Of a DNA stretch of 64,000 nt, positions 22,546-32,769 are shown in pieces. The translations under genes and the position numbers were made by a program. The notes below the pieces were generated by a model, which was given only the letters and a program-made list of their open reading frames with translations, did not search any database and was not told the origin of the DNA. This DNA comes from Cephalotus follicularis. Its lineage: Eukaryota > Streptophyta > Magnoliopsida > Oxalidales > Cephalotaceae. The stretch covers positions 1 through 64,000 of the forward strand of contig BDDD01002121.1 in assembly GCA_001972305.1 (NCBI GenBank). The letters are read 5' to 3'. Numbering within the stretch: the stretch's first letter is position 1; each line of letters starts with the position of its first letter.

Positions 22546-22882
22546 AGCGGTCGCTGACCCATTGCATTGAATGTAATGGGTCAGGTACAGGTGGAGTTCG
22601 TAGCAAGCTGAGAATTGAAGCCCCGGGTGAGTCTTCTCCCTTTTATTGCAGTTCAACGACCCAATAGTATAATTGTATTGTATTTTTATGACATGCCGGA
22701 TTGTGGTAGAGTTTTTCTGAACTATATTGTATAACATTGGGTTTATCCACACAAGTGATATTTTATTTTTCGCATGCATTATTATATTGTTTAATGTTTT
22801 AAATTATTCCGTTAAATGATTGGTACTGTAGTAGCGCGTCAAGCCTTGGGGGTCCACCCTTGGGGTTTGGGGCATTACATTT

Positions 22883-23141
22883 TTAAATCTAACCGTTAAA
22901 TTCAACATTCTATTTATAAAGATCTCGTATGTAATTTTTTTGTCGATTAGATATTTTATTTATGTGTTTTTACACAGAATAATTCAACGATTGCAAATAA
23001 TTCATAATAAAACTCATATAATCGTTGAATTATTATGTATAAATATAAAATAATTGAATATTTAGTGATATCCGATTGATTTGAAAATTTATGTGGATAA
23101 TCTACATGGATATAACAACTAAATTTAACTGTTAGATTTAA
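22883..23141. mobile_element. Short AT-rich MITE
   Basis: The inverted ends are AAATCTAACCGTTAAATT (22885-22902) and AAATTTAACTGTTAGATTT (23121-23139). A second inner inverted pair (ATTCAACGATTG near 22980 and AATCGTTGAATT near 23020) gives nested hairpins. The right end of the long gypsy LTR abuts it. Superfamily not assigned. Confidence 0.6.
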
Positions 23142-23399
23142 TAAATACGAATTATAAATTAATGAACTAGTAAGTAATCAGAGAATTTGATTGGAGCTAA
23201 GTCATGTTCTTAGTTTATTAAGAGTGTTTTTTTTTTTTGTGTGATGCTCCTTCCCGACTTCAATTCGAAGGGATCGGTGCAATTTTTTTTTCCATAGATT
23301 CATTACTATGTAGTAATGTATTTTAGGAATTTTTTTAATGCTAATTTTTAATTGTTGAAAATTTGAATAAAAAATTTGCAAATGTCTTACTTTCTTGAT

Positions 23400-23797
23400 A
23401 CGGAAAAATTTCTATTCAAATAAGACACTGACACATGTCACATGGAACCGTGAAACCGCACATAATCGTGGGATAGATAATTTCTCCATTCTAAGATAAA
23501 GATAAGGCCAAGAATTCTTGCCTAATCCTAGGGACCTCGAATTATCTCTGAGACGTTAGCAGTTAGGAGAGGATTACGCCCAGGTACAACTATAAATACC
23601 ACAAAAAAGACTATACATGGGTCGGTCAACCTACCATACACTCATATTATCTTCTCTGCTATCAACTGACTTAAACATCGGAGTGTCCAGATGTGAAAAC
23701 TCTTGGACTTTCGACAGTTTGCTTGTTTTGTGTGCAGGAAGACCAGAGAACCGAGATCCAGTACAATTTTCGGAGCATCCAATGTTTTTCTCAACAA
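23400..23797 (+). mobile_element. Tat-like LTR remnant
   Basis: A TATA box (CTATAAATACCA, about 23591) is followed by a leader containing ATCAACTGACTTAAACATCGGAGTG and a late TTGTGTGCAGG, the layout typical of Tat/Athila-type LTR R-U5. It ends TTTTTCTCAACA at 23797. No matching TG start or internal region was found, so it is a truncated LTR. 23142-23399 and 23798-24151 hold nothing I can identify. Confidence 0.5.
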
Positions 23798-24151
23798 ATC
23801 AAACCTCCACACGTGGAGGACTGTTGTGAAGTTGATTATTGCATCAACATTTCTTTTATTTAAATGATACTGGATCGAGCTACCAAGTTGCTCTACCCCG
23901 CTTCTTACCCTTCTCTTTCTTTCACTATTCCCGTTAGGGTCCCCAACTTTGGTTGCTTGGCCGAGATAGATACAACACTTAGTAAGCGGAGGCGACAACT
24001 GACTTTTTTCAAGAATTTCCATTGAATGGTCTGCTCATTTTTTTTCTTCTGTTATGAAAAACGAATTCAAATGAAATGTTCGTTTGACATAATTAACCTA
24101 ATTAAATATTGGTTATTTCGGTTTGATTTTAAAGAAAACCGAAAAAATTTC

Positions 24152-24398
24152 GGGCCCGCTTGGTACGCAACAAAGCAAGTTGGATAAGTGAGATTGCAAA
24201 CTAAATTCTATTTATAGTGTCACTTGGTTTGTAACAATAATTTTACCCACCACAATCTTACTTAGTAAGGTACAATTATTTTGTGTCTATTTTGTTTACT
24301 TAGCCTGCTATCGAATACACTGGGTAGACTAGGGTATCATTTACGAGGCTAAGTGTTAAAAACTTATTAGGTTAGTAAGTGTTATACCAAGCGAGTCC
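24152..24398. mobile_element. MITE with GGGCCCGCTTGGTA ends
   Basis: The left end GGGCCCGCTTGGTA and the right end TATACCAAGCGAGTCC are inverted. The element interrupts AT-rich sequence containing GGTTATTTCGGTTTG on the left and ACTGAAATAAC on the right, which looks like an older inverted-end element split by it. No coding capacity and no clear target duplication. Confidence 0.6.
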
Positions 24399-24617
24399 TA
24401 ACCAAAAACTGAAATAACAAACCAAATTTTAATTTGGTTAAGTTAAAATCGAATAACCACCCCTACCTAGGCTTGCAATGGGTCTGATTAAAACCGTGAA
24501 CCGGCCCGGACCGTGTGCCACGTGGCCGGTTCATGGTTAAACCGGTCCGGGCAATGCGGTCCGGTCCGGTTAAGGGAATCATGAACCGTTGAACCGGCTC
24601 GGACCGGACCATGATAT

Positions 24618-24975
24618 TGGCGTCAACGCCTACGATATTGGCGTCAACGTTGAGGGCTACAACATGAATTGATTCAGGATGATCCTCGTCAACGCGCTGA
24701 GAATTGTATTTTTGGCGTCAACTCCAATATGAAAACGTCAACTCCAATATTTAGACGTCAACACCTAATGTGCAAAAAACGAACAGTAGCTGTGGACGTT
24801 AACGCATAAGGCAAATTGAGTCAACACAAATGACATTAGAGTCAACGCTATTAAAAGGCGTCGACGTGAATGAAGCAAAAATCAGAAAGCGGCTAATGGA
24901 GTCAACGCGAAGAACCATTGGAGTTAACGCACAAGGACATTGACGTCAACGCTAATAGTAAGCGTCGACGTGAAA
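24618..24975. repeat. Left subterminal array of GGCGTCAACG motifs
   Basis: Repeated units GGCGTCAACG, GTCAACGC, GGCGTCGACG and variants occur about every 15-40 bp, starting with GGCGTCAACGCC at about 24619. They are probable transposase-binding sites by analogy with other hAT elements; binding is inferred. Confidence 0.8.
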
Positions 24976-25307
24976 GCAAGCAGACAAAAATTACGGCTAG
25001 TTTTTAGTGGAGATTTCATTTTCCTAAAGTGATTCCAACGGCTACAAGATGATTCCAACGGCTATATTCAATATGAAGGCTATAAATAAAGGTTGAATCA
25101 CTGAAGAACAACAACAATCAACAGCAATCAACATTACAATCAAATTTTGTCAAAATTATAGAGATTTATTGTACTACATTGCCTTATAGTGTATTAACTT
25201 TTATAATTTGTCATCTGACTTATTTTTTAATTATTAGTTAATTACATATTTCAATTATAATAGATTCAATGTCAAGAGCAAGGAAATAAGCAAGGAGGAC
25301 CGAGAAG

Positions 25308-27388
25308 GTGGGTTCTACATCCACCACCGCGTTCGACTTGGCGGATGTGGAACTTTCTTCTGACGACGACCAAATGGCCCACATGATGCAACAACCTCCT
25401 CCACCTGGTGATAAATTTTTTGACTTGGATGAAGATACGCCATCGGATGCTGCGATCGGTGGAACATCCCTACAATCGGAGAAGAACGATCCTAACAAAG
25501 GGGGGAAACAAAAATCTGGCATATGGAAGCACATGGAGATTAGAGATGTCGAGAATAGGAAGAAACAAGTCTTTTGCAAGGTATGTAAGACTAAGGATTA
25601 TACTTATACAAATGGGGGTGGTACGCGAACTTACAAGAGGCATTTAGTAAAATGTTTGGAACAACATGGTGTTAAAGGTTCGGGCCAAACCCAACTCCAA
25701 TTTAGCCAGGTCAGTGGTGATAATAAATTACTTACTTTTAGATTTACCGATGAAAATTATAGAAGAAAATTAGTTTATTATATTATATGTAATGAATTAC
25801 CATTTTGCCATGTTGACTCAGTTTTTTTCCGTGATCTAGTACACGAAGGACTTAATCCTCAGGCGAAATTATATTCAAGAACTACCTTTAAAAGTGATTG
25901 TCTTAATATTTATGAAGAACACAAGGCTAAATTAATTTCTTCTTTTAAAAATATTTCTACTTTTTCTCTCACGTATGATGTTTGGAGCACAAGCACGAGA
26001 AAAAGTTTTATTTGTATAACTACACATTATATTGACGAAAACTGGTTATTACAAAAAAGAATTATTGCATTTAAAAATTTGGATTATCCTCACACCGGTC
26101 ATAATATAGCTACCTCTATAATAGAAACAACTCATGAGTTTGGAATTGAGGAAAAAAAATTTCTATTATTTTGATAATGTTACTAATAATGATGCTGCTG
26201 TTAGACAGTTAAGAGGTTTTTTTGATCCTATATTAAATGGTAAATTATTTCATGCTAGATGTGTATGTCATATTATTAATTTGATTGTTCAAGATGATTT
26301 ACTTTTTGTTGGAGAACAAGTACAAAAAATTACATGTATTATTACCTTTATAGCCCAATCGGGTGTAAGAAAACAAACATTTAAACAACTTTGTAATGAA
26401 TGTGGTTTGAAATATAAAAATTTGGTACATGCTGTAACACGTAGGTGGAATTCTACTTATGAAATGTTGTTGCGTGCTTATGAATTTAGATTACTAATAA
26501 ATGCATTCATAGGTATGCACATGACTGCATATTCTTCTTTTTCTGAAATATCTGATACAGATTGGACAACTTGTTATGTTATGACCCAATTTTTAGAAAA
26601 ATTTAAAGAATTGACTGATCTATTTTCTGGTTCTTATTATATTACTACAAATGTAGTCGTTGGTAAACTGTGGGGAATTTGTGAAGTTTTTGCTAAATAT
26701 AGAGTGGAAAATAATTTTATAGATATTTGTGATGTGATGGAAGAAAAATTCCTAAAATATTGGGAAACAATTCCACCTTTATTTTGTTTGGCTGCTATAA
26801 TGGATCCTAGAATAAAATTACAAGGTATGTTATTCATTGCAAACAAATGTCAAATATGCATGAGCAAAGGTAATCCAATACAATTAGATAGTAATGAGAT
26901 TACTCAATTGTTACATGATGCATTTGATACATATGTTAAAAAATATAGTGTTGGAAATGAATATCAAGAAAATGTTAGTAGTAGTGGTAATGATCCCATA
27001 GAATTTTTTTGATAGAATTGCTTATGGAGTTGGTAGTAGTAGTAGTAGTATGGTTAATACAAATACTGAACTACAACATTACCTTAATACTAATATTCAG
27101 TTCATTAATAAAGAAGATAGAGCGTCCTTAGATCTTTTACAATGGTGGCAAAAACAACATACTTTTTATCCAATTCTTTCTATAATGGCACGTGATATAC
27201 TAACAGCTCCTGTATCCAAAGTAGCATCCGAATCAGTTTTTTCTGCAGGTGGTAGGGTTTTAAATGAGAGAAGAGGGCGGTTGAAAGCAGAAACAGTGGA
27301 GCTTTGTGTTTGCTTGAAAGATTGGATCGTTCAAGATAGGAGGATTCAAAAAATTATAGACGAAGATAGCGGTAGTAGTGACGAATAA
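25308..27388 (+). pseudogene. hAT transposase (BED finger, RNase H-like core, hATC domain) with two single-base frameshifts
   Basis: The first frame (25308-26174) has an acidic N-terminus, then a BED-type zinc finger: CKVCKTKD...RTYKRHLVKC with IWKHMEIRD before it. The catalytic-core start follows (FSLTYDVWSTSTRKSF). The second frame (26134-27012) carries FDNVTNNDAAVRQL, HARCVCHIINLIVQ, RRWNSTYEMLLRA and AAIMDPRIKL. The third (27050-27388) is the hATC dimerisation domain: LLQWWQKQHTFYPILS, RDILTAPVSKVASESVFSAG and RRGRLKAETVELCVCLKDW. Both frame changes lie in homopolymers: an A8 run at about 26152 and a T7 run at about 27005. Removing one base from each restores continuity. All domain hallmarks survive, so the gene may be recently inactivated or the lesions may be sequence errors. 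Confidence 0.9.
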
Positions 27389-27415
27389 AACTAGATCGCC
27401 AAGAATTCGAGGAAG

Positions 27416-27613
27416 ATGAACAGAAAGATGGACAATATGCGAGAGGAGTTTCTTAAACTTTTTGACGATCAGCACATAAGACAAAGGAGACTTGAGAAGA
27501 AGTTCATTGCCAAAGGAATTATTGAAGCTGCTGATGACATCTCCTCATCTGAAGAAGACGAATCGGAAGACGAATCGGAAGAAGAATTGGCTGATTTTTT
27601 AATATGTACTTAA
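27416..27613 (+). pseudogene. Plus-strand copy of the tail of the hAT second gene
   Basis: A 65-codon frame just after the transposase stop contains KMDNMREEFLKLFDD, RRLEKKFIAKGIIEA and an SSSEEDESEDESEEE tail. This closely matches the C-terminus of the minus-strand second gene (KMDNMRGEFLDLFDD, RRLENKMIAKGLIEA, SSSEEEESEEE at 28925-28771). The two form an inverted repeat of about 170 bp separated by about 1.2 kb. The rest of the gene is absent on this strand. Confidence 0.85.
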
Positions 27614-27699
27614 CTTTTGATGTTTTTTTAACGTTCAAATATTAAACTGCGATTTTCTTGAATTCAATTGATGTTTTGTTTTGAAAAAATGCTAAATAT

Positions 27700-28175
27700 A
27701 TTTAATCACGTTAACGCGTAAGTATAGCGTTGATGCGGATGTCATTTGTGTTGACTCCTTTTACTTTTCGCGTTAACATTCAAGTCACTATCCGCATTGT
27801 GCTTTCTTCTGCGTTGACGTCTAAAAATGGCGTTGACGTTTTAATCATAAGTGTTGATGCTAAAAATGCTTAACGTTAACGTCCAAAGCTACTGTCCGAA
27901 ATTGCACATTTTGGCGTTGACGTTTTCCTTAAGGCGTTGACGTTTAACCTTTTTACGTTGACGTCTTACTTAAGGCGTTGACGGGGATAATGAAATTCCC
28001 AGAACGTCGACGTAAATCATTAAAAGCGTTGACGCGGATAATGAAATTCCCAGCACGTCGACGTTAATCATTAAAGGCGTTGACGAATATAATCTTCCAA
28101 AGCACATAAAATCATATTCAAGCCCAGCACGTTGACGCCTAAGATATAGTCGTTGACGCTAATAAGACAGAATGC
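27700..28175. repeat. Middle array of CGTTGACG motifs
   Basis: Many GCGTTGACG, ACGTCGACG and CGTTAACG units lie between the two convergent genes. Within it a 52-bp block (GCGTTGACGCGGATAATG... AATCATTAAA) is tandemly doubled at about 27975-28078. An internal array of what should be subterminal motifs is unexpected and may mark a fused element end. Confidence 0.8.
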
Positions 28176-28432
28176 ACATATTGCTTGTTTTCACTTGCAA
28201 TTTTTCCTGTCAAACATAACTCTACTCCTTTCAAACATAAGCAAAACCTTTAAACCCTAACTCTACCCCTTTCAAACATAACATTTCAACCATTTGATGC
28301 ACATATGATATCAATTTATACCATCTTGATATTCAAATATACCCTAGGCATATATAACATATATAACATCTCATACATAACTGTCAAACATTTGATGCAT
28401 AACATATATAAAATTGTTTTCATTTGATACAC

Positions 28433-28535
28433 ACTTTGATGCATAACTGTCAAACATTAGCCTACGGGTACATTTGATGCATAACTGTCAAACATTAGCC
28501 TACGGGTACATTTGATGCATAACTGTCAAACATAA
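28433..28535. repeat. 38-bp tandem repeat
   Basis: GCATAACTGTCAAACATTAG recurs at 28441, 28479 and 28517 (third copy partial), a 38-base period with CCTACGGGTACATTTGAT between. It lies in the spacer downstream of the second hAT gene. Related TTTGATGCATAAC pieces occur in single copy from 28300. Confidence 0.9.
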
Positions 28536-28770
28536 CCTTTGCATATATGATATCAATTTAAAAACATTTGATACATACCCTTAAAAACATAGTCATACAC
28601 ATCACACAAACATCTCATCATAACCATATATAGGATCAAGTATGTAACATGATAATATAACATCCAGAGAACTGAAAATTTGATACAAAACAAGAGTTTT
28701 ACAACTGATATAAACCAAATGTTTAAAAACAGAAAATGCAATGTATGAATCAAGTCTTCACATTATCTCC

Positions 28771-29901
28771 TCATTCTTCTTCCGATTCTTCTTCTTCCGA
28801 AGAGGAGAGGTCACCAGCTTCAATAAGACCTTTGGCAATCATCTTATTCTCCAGTCTTCTAAGTTTTCTATGTGTATCGTCAAAGAGGTCAAGAAATTCC
28901 CCTCTCATATTATCCATCTTGATATTCAACTTCTTTAGATAATCCGCCACAAGATCCATGGTCGTAGACGCCTTGCTGCTGCTACTTGCTTGACCTTGCT
29001 GCATCTGTGGTGCAGGGGTTTGCTTCTTTCTTTGAGCTTGTCCTTGCTCTTCAACATCCTCATCACCTTCACCTTCAACTCCTTTTCTTTTTCTTCCACC
29101 TTCCTTGGGCAGCCATTGAACACCTTTCTCAGAATCAAACACTATCTTCCATCTCATTCTCTTCAAGGAAGAGGCATTGTAGATGTCCCCAACATCTAGG
29201 CTCAATGCAACTTCATTCCCAAAGAATATCCCAAAGTGTGGCAATGCACCTTCAACTTTAGAAGTTGCTCTTAACATGTTCTTCATGATTAAATGAGGGA
29301 GGTTCAATGGTTTACCACTCACAACGTGCCACATAACATACAAGTCTTGGTAACTCATCTTTTCATGCCCACCGGAGGTAGGTAGAATGTGAGTGGCAGT
29401 TATGTGGTGGAGCAGCCTATGCTCAGCACCAAGGAGATTGGTAGGCTTGGCCATGCCTCCAAAAACATTCTCATTAGGGTAGAACACCCTAAGACAATCC
29501 TCCAAAACTAATTCCGGATCCTCCGGTCATTTCTTAGTTTCAAAAAACTTTGATCCAATAGCAGGTACATTCAAAATCTGACCTAGAATCTTATCATCAA
29601 ACTTAATAACTACTCTATTAACCTTAGTCTTCAATTCCAAAACATCATTGCAATCATCTCCTACATTACTCAAATTGCTATAAAATTCTTTAACATATTC
29701 TATATAATATGGAGCATTAATCGTAAAATAATCTTTCCAACATAAAACATCAAACCATTGTTCTAGATTAAACTTATCACCTGTAGTGAAGGAGAAATCA
29801 ACCCTCCTTCCACACAGCACTTTTCTCCCACCATAAGAGCTCTTGTATCTCTAACCAGCGGGTAGCTTCCCTCCAACTGATATGTGCTTGCTCTTCGGCA
29901 T
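28771..29901 (-). pseudogene. Second hAT gene: putative plant transposon protein (Transposase_32-like) with two in-frame stops
   Basis: One reading frame of 377 codons runs from ATG 29901 (MPKSKHISVGGKLP) to the stop at 28771. It is broken only by TAG about 16 codons in and TGA near 29524. Recognisable stretches are LCGRRVDFSF, FYSNLSNVG, VIKFDDKILGQILNVP and LHHITATHILPTSGG, followed by a K/R/E-rich linker, a coiled-coil tail (DYLKKLNIKMDNMRGEF) and an acidic end. This resembles the 'putative plant transposon protein' family (PF20167-like) found scattered in plant genomes; its function is unknown. A leader runs upstream to the right-hand motif array. It converges on the transposase gene and lies wholly inside the hAT ends. 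Confidence 0.7.
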
Positions 29902-30024
29902 AGTGAAGGAAAAGATTCAAGATTTTTAGGTTTAGGGGTCGGATTTTAGAGAAAGCAGAGAGAGAGAAACTAGGGATTTCAACGCCAAAACAAGTAAGAG
30001 TCGACGAAAACGCACAGAGCATTA

Positions 30025-30268
30025 TATACTCGATCCGTAGGCGTCGACGTCTAATTTATACGTTGACGTTTATCGTGTACCTTTTGATACAAACGATATA
30101 GGCGTTGACGTCATCGTAGACGCAAAAACATGACGTTAACGCTAATAGATAGCGTTGACGCACAAGATGAAAAGCATTCCACCTCATCATAGTCATAAGA
30201 TAGCGTTGACGCATATCAGTTCAAATGACATTAGCGTCAACGTCATACATAGGCGTCAACGTGAATAT
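30025..30268. repeat. Right subterminal array of GCGTTGACG / GGCGTCAACG motifs
   Basis: Units include GGCGTCGACGTC (about 30040), CGTTGACG, GCGTTGACGCA and GGCGTCAACGTG (about 30252), just inside the GGCCCGGATCGGCCC end. They mirror the left array and support 24467-30345 as one element. Confidence 0.8.
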
Positions 30269-30345
30269 GAACCGAACCGGCCCGGATCGGCCCGTCTCAC
30301 TCATGGTTAAGGTTCACGGGTTTCATTAAATCCAATGGTCAAATT

Positions 30346-30884
30346 TACAAATTTATAGCACAAGTTCAATTTTAAGACAATAAATATCCAATTTAGGAGT
30401 GATGACAAATGCTTTCAATTTACCCAGAGAAAAAAATTCAAGTTAATCAATTGGCTTTCAAATGGATCTCTCTTGGTGATCTGTCTTAACCAATGTTGTC
30501 AAACCCTGACCGAACCTGTCAATCTGGCAAGGAAAACTGGAAACCGGTCGTTCGACTGGTTCACTCACCCCCTCAAACTCTTATTTGGTCAAAACCGGCC
30601 CCAAGAAGCGATCAGAACCAAAAAAGGAAGAAAAAAAACCATCCCAATCTATTCTTGCAACACTAAAACAACAAACCCGTCATCACGCCACCATTTATAA
30701 CCTCAAATATCCTAGATTTGTAAATCTCTATTAAAAGAAAAATTAAAAAGAAAGAAAGGTTGTTTGAGAGAGGGAAATCAGGTTGAGAGAAAAGAAAAAG
30801 AATAAAAAAATGGTGAGAGATGGAGCTGTGGTTTATTGGTTTGAGAGTATAGAAGTGAATAAAAAGAAAGTGATTAACACGGGG
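30346..30884. other. Intergenic remnant
   Basis: No gene supported. 30480-30620 contains AACCGGTCGTTCGACTGGTTCA and AAAACCGGCCCC, an inverted-end-like pattern that may be a worn hAT-type MITE. 30720-30850 is A/G-rich. Confidence 0.35.
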
Positions 30885-31455
30885 AACCGATGACTATCCG
30901 CCAAGACTTGGCAACCAGTTGACATGGGTGAACTTTGTAAAACCTAAGCACTTCAAAGAGAAACTCCTGGATGGGAAACCATATCCCTGACTTTAAGACC
31001 TCGACATAGCAGGGAAACACCTTCTTTGTGCGAATCGGGGTCCCATGGATGTCGTTGGGGAGATAGAGCTTGATCTCACTTGGGATATCATACTTTTTTC
31101 AGAATCGATGGAGCTGCCCTATATTTAATCTCGACACTATATTCTGGATGATCTGTTCCTCACAAGTCATGTTATATCCGAGGTCTTGCACTTCTGTGCC
31201 CCTCAGCCCAGGTTCCCTAGTAAGCGAAGTAGGAGGGACCTCAATATTCCTAGGCATACTAGAATCAACCGCCTCTGCTTTGCAAGCTCATCCTTGGCGC
31301 ACCACCCCGGCCTCACCCAGTTGGTTTGCCGCCTTAACCGTAGAGTCCCCTAGGATCTCGAACCCAGCTTCTAACTCAAGGTCTGACCCAGTTTCTTATT
31401 TAGACCCGGACCCATACTCGAGAACCTCCCCTGTAATGGTGGACCAGGAAGACAT
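30885..31455 (-). pseudogene. N-terminal half of a second Tat-type antisense ORF
   Basis: The minus-strand start is ATG 31455 (MSSWSTITGEVLEYG). Downstream pieces CEEQIIQNIVSRL, YDIPSEIKLYLP, KVFPCYVEVLK and FYKVHPCQLVAKSWRIVIG parallel EEWYARNIVS, YSIPDYIELSLP, VIFPCYVDALK and FQVHPCQLALNSCRIVIG of the copy at 8908-8222. Stops and frame changes interrupt it and it ends abruptly near 30885. It marks a second, left-truncated Tat-like element whose LTR is at 32116-32769. Confidence 0.75.
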
Positions 31456-32115
31456 ATTTACTGAGCAATTGAACAACATGAAAGGTGAAAGAACTTGGTG
31501 AAAAGGATCTAACGTGAACACAACATCGAAGGATGAAGAACTTGAATCAGGAAAGATCACTCCAAAATCAACCAAGAACAGGTTTGAAGGAATGATGAAC
31601 AAGTTGAACAGGGTATTTTGGGAGCACACTTGGTGACTTTGAGGGAAATTTTTGGAGAAGTGAGAAATGAAGTGAAATGGGGGTTATTATAGAGAATGGG
31701 TGACTATTCGAAGGTAGGCAACTTTTGTTTTCCCACCAAAAAGCGCATCCTTTCCATCACAAAAAGACCCTCTAAATTCCTCCAAAACCTACCATGTGTC
31801 TCTGCCAAAGAACTTATGCATTCCACAAAAACCCTCCTTGCTCTCCCGGTCACAGATAACACCTCGATAAACATCGACTCTTACCCTCAGGCTCCAATGC
31901 TCGATTCAAATGAAAATTGAGCAAAGAATTCGAGACCAAGGAAGGTTGTTATTTCATCAACAATTGTTTTAAACAAAAACTGAGTCAAGAATTCTAGAAA
32001 AGGTAAGCTCGATAGTTCTTCAACGGTTGGTCAAAGCCTATGCACCCCGGTCAAAAAATCATATACTTCCAAAAGGCACTAGTTTAACCGGTATATTCTG
32101 GAAGCGGGGAGATTT
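31456..32115. other. 3' noncoding region and polypurine tract of the second Tat-like element
   Basis: No gene supported. It is the leader side of the antisense ORF followed by AT-rich spacer. The purine tract GGAAGCGGGGAG (about 32100-32112) directly precedes the LTR start. Confidence 0.5.
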
Positions 32116-32769
32116 TGATAACGGTTAAATTTCACCTTACTTAGGAAGAACACGTGGCAGAACCTTGGGCTCCAAAACTGGCCAACTCATACTTCCCAAG
32201 GAAGGCTCCTCGGCACCCCTACCAATGGTTCGTAACATGGTATGACGCGAAAGATAGCTGGAGAGGGATTCAAGCATTGTCTGGTACCCCACGCCAATAT
32301 AGTCTTGATGACGTATCCGGTACACATGGTGTCTTCGTCTCCATAGGAGTTAGGAATGGATAAGTTTAATGTGAAGTTACTATTTGACCCTTAAGGAGAG
32401 GACACTTGGCATGGGCACCAAAGTCGTTATGGCATTCCACCCCCACCTATAAATAGCTCTCACTTGTAACATTAAAAACATTCATGATTCACTCATCATC
32501 ATAGTTTATCACTTAGACTTTGGGTACGTCTCTCTCTAGAAACCCTTTACCCCTACCTACCTCAAACTACCCCATCTCCTTACTATTTGGGTTAAATTCT
32601 CTCATTACAAACACTAACTTGACCATCGGATAGTAGCTCCGAGGAAAGAACCCTAGGCTTCTTTCTAGCCCTTGTCTTCTATCTCAGATTCATATATCTG
32701 TGGAGTCCCGTACGAACTTCCATCCGAAAAGAGACTCATAAATTTATTGTTGATGAGTTTCTTATATCA
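32116..32769 (+). mobile_element. LTR of the second Tat-like element
   Basis: The LTR begins TGATAACGG after the purine tract and ends CTTATATCA, with TGATA/TATCA inverted ends. A TATA box TATAAATA lies at 32448-32455, followed by a CA/TC-rich leader. The sequence differs from the LTR at 9908-10918, so this is another family. Confidence 0.7.

Larger units (their letters stand above)
16235..22879 (+). mobile_element. Long gypsy-type LTR (probably solo), host of two nested LTRs
   Basis: It starts TGTAATACCCAG (16235) and ends GGGGCATTACA (22879), giving six-base inverted ends TGTAAT/ATTACA, with TTTTT on each side (16230-16234 and 22880-22884) as a low-complexity target duplication. A TATA box (CTATAAAAAGG) lies at about 16605, followed by a leader-like purine-rich stretch. 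No gag-pol is present, which fits a solo LTR of a long-LTR gypsy lineage such as Tekay/Del. A copia LTR (from about 18657) and, inside that, a minus-strand solo LTR (18945-21638) interrupt it. Subtracting these leaves roughly 3 kb. Confidence 0.7.
24467..30345 (+). mobile_element. hAT transposon with two convergent genes and three GTCAACG motif arrays
   Basis: Degenerate inverted ends: the left has TTGCAATGGGTCTGATTAA then ACCGTGAACCGGCCCGG; the right end read on the minus strand has TTGACCATTGGATTTAATG then CCCGTGAACC. Inside are a plus-strand hAT transposase (25308-27388) and a minus-strand second gene (29901-28771). Arrays of GGCGTCAACG / CGTTGACGCC motifs lie inside the left end, between the two genes, and inside the right end. 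Subterminal arrays of this type are transposase-binding sites in hAT elements such as Ac. The 8-bp target duplication could not be identified. Confidence 0.8.
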
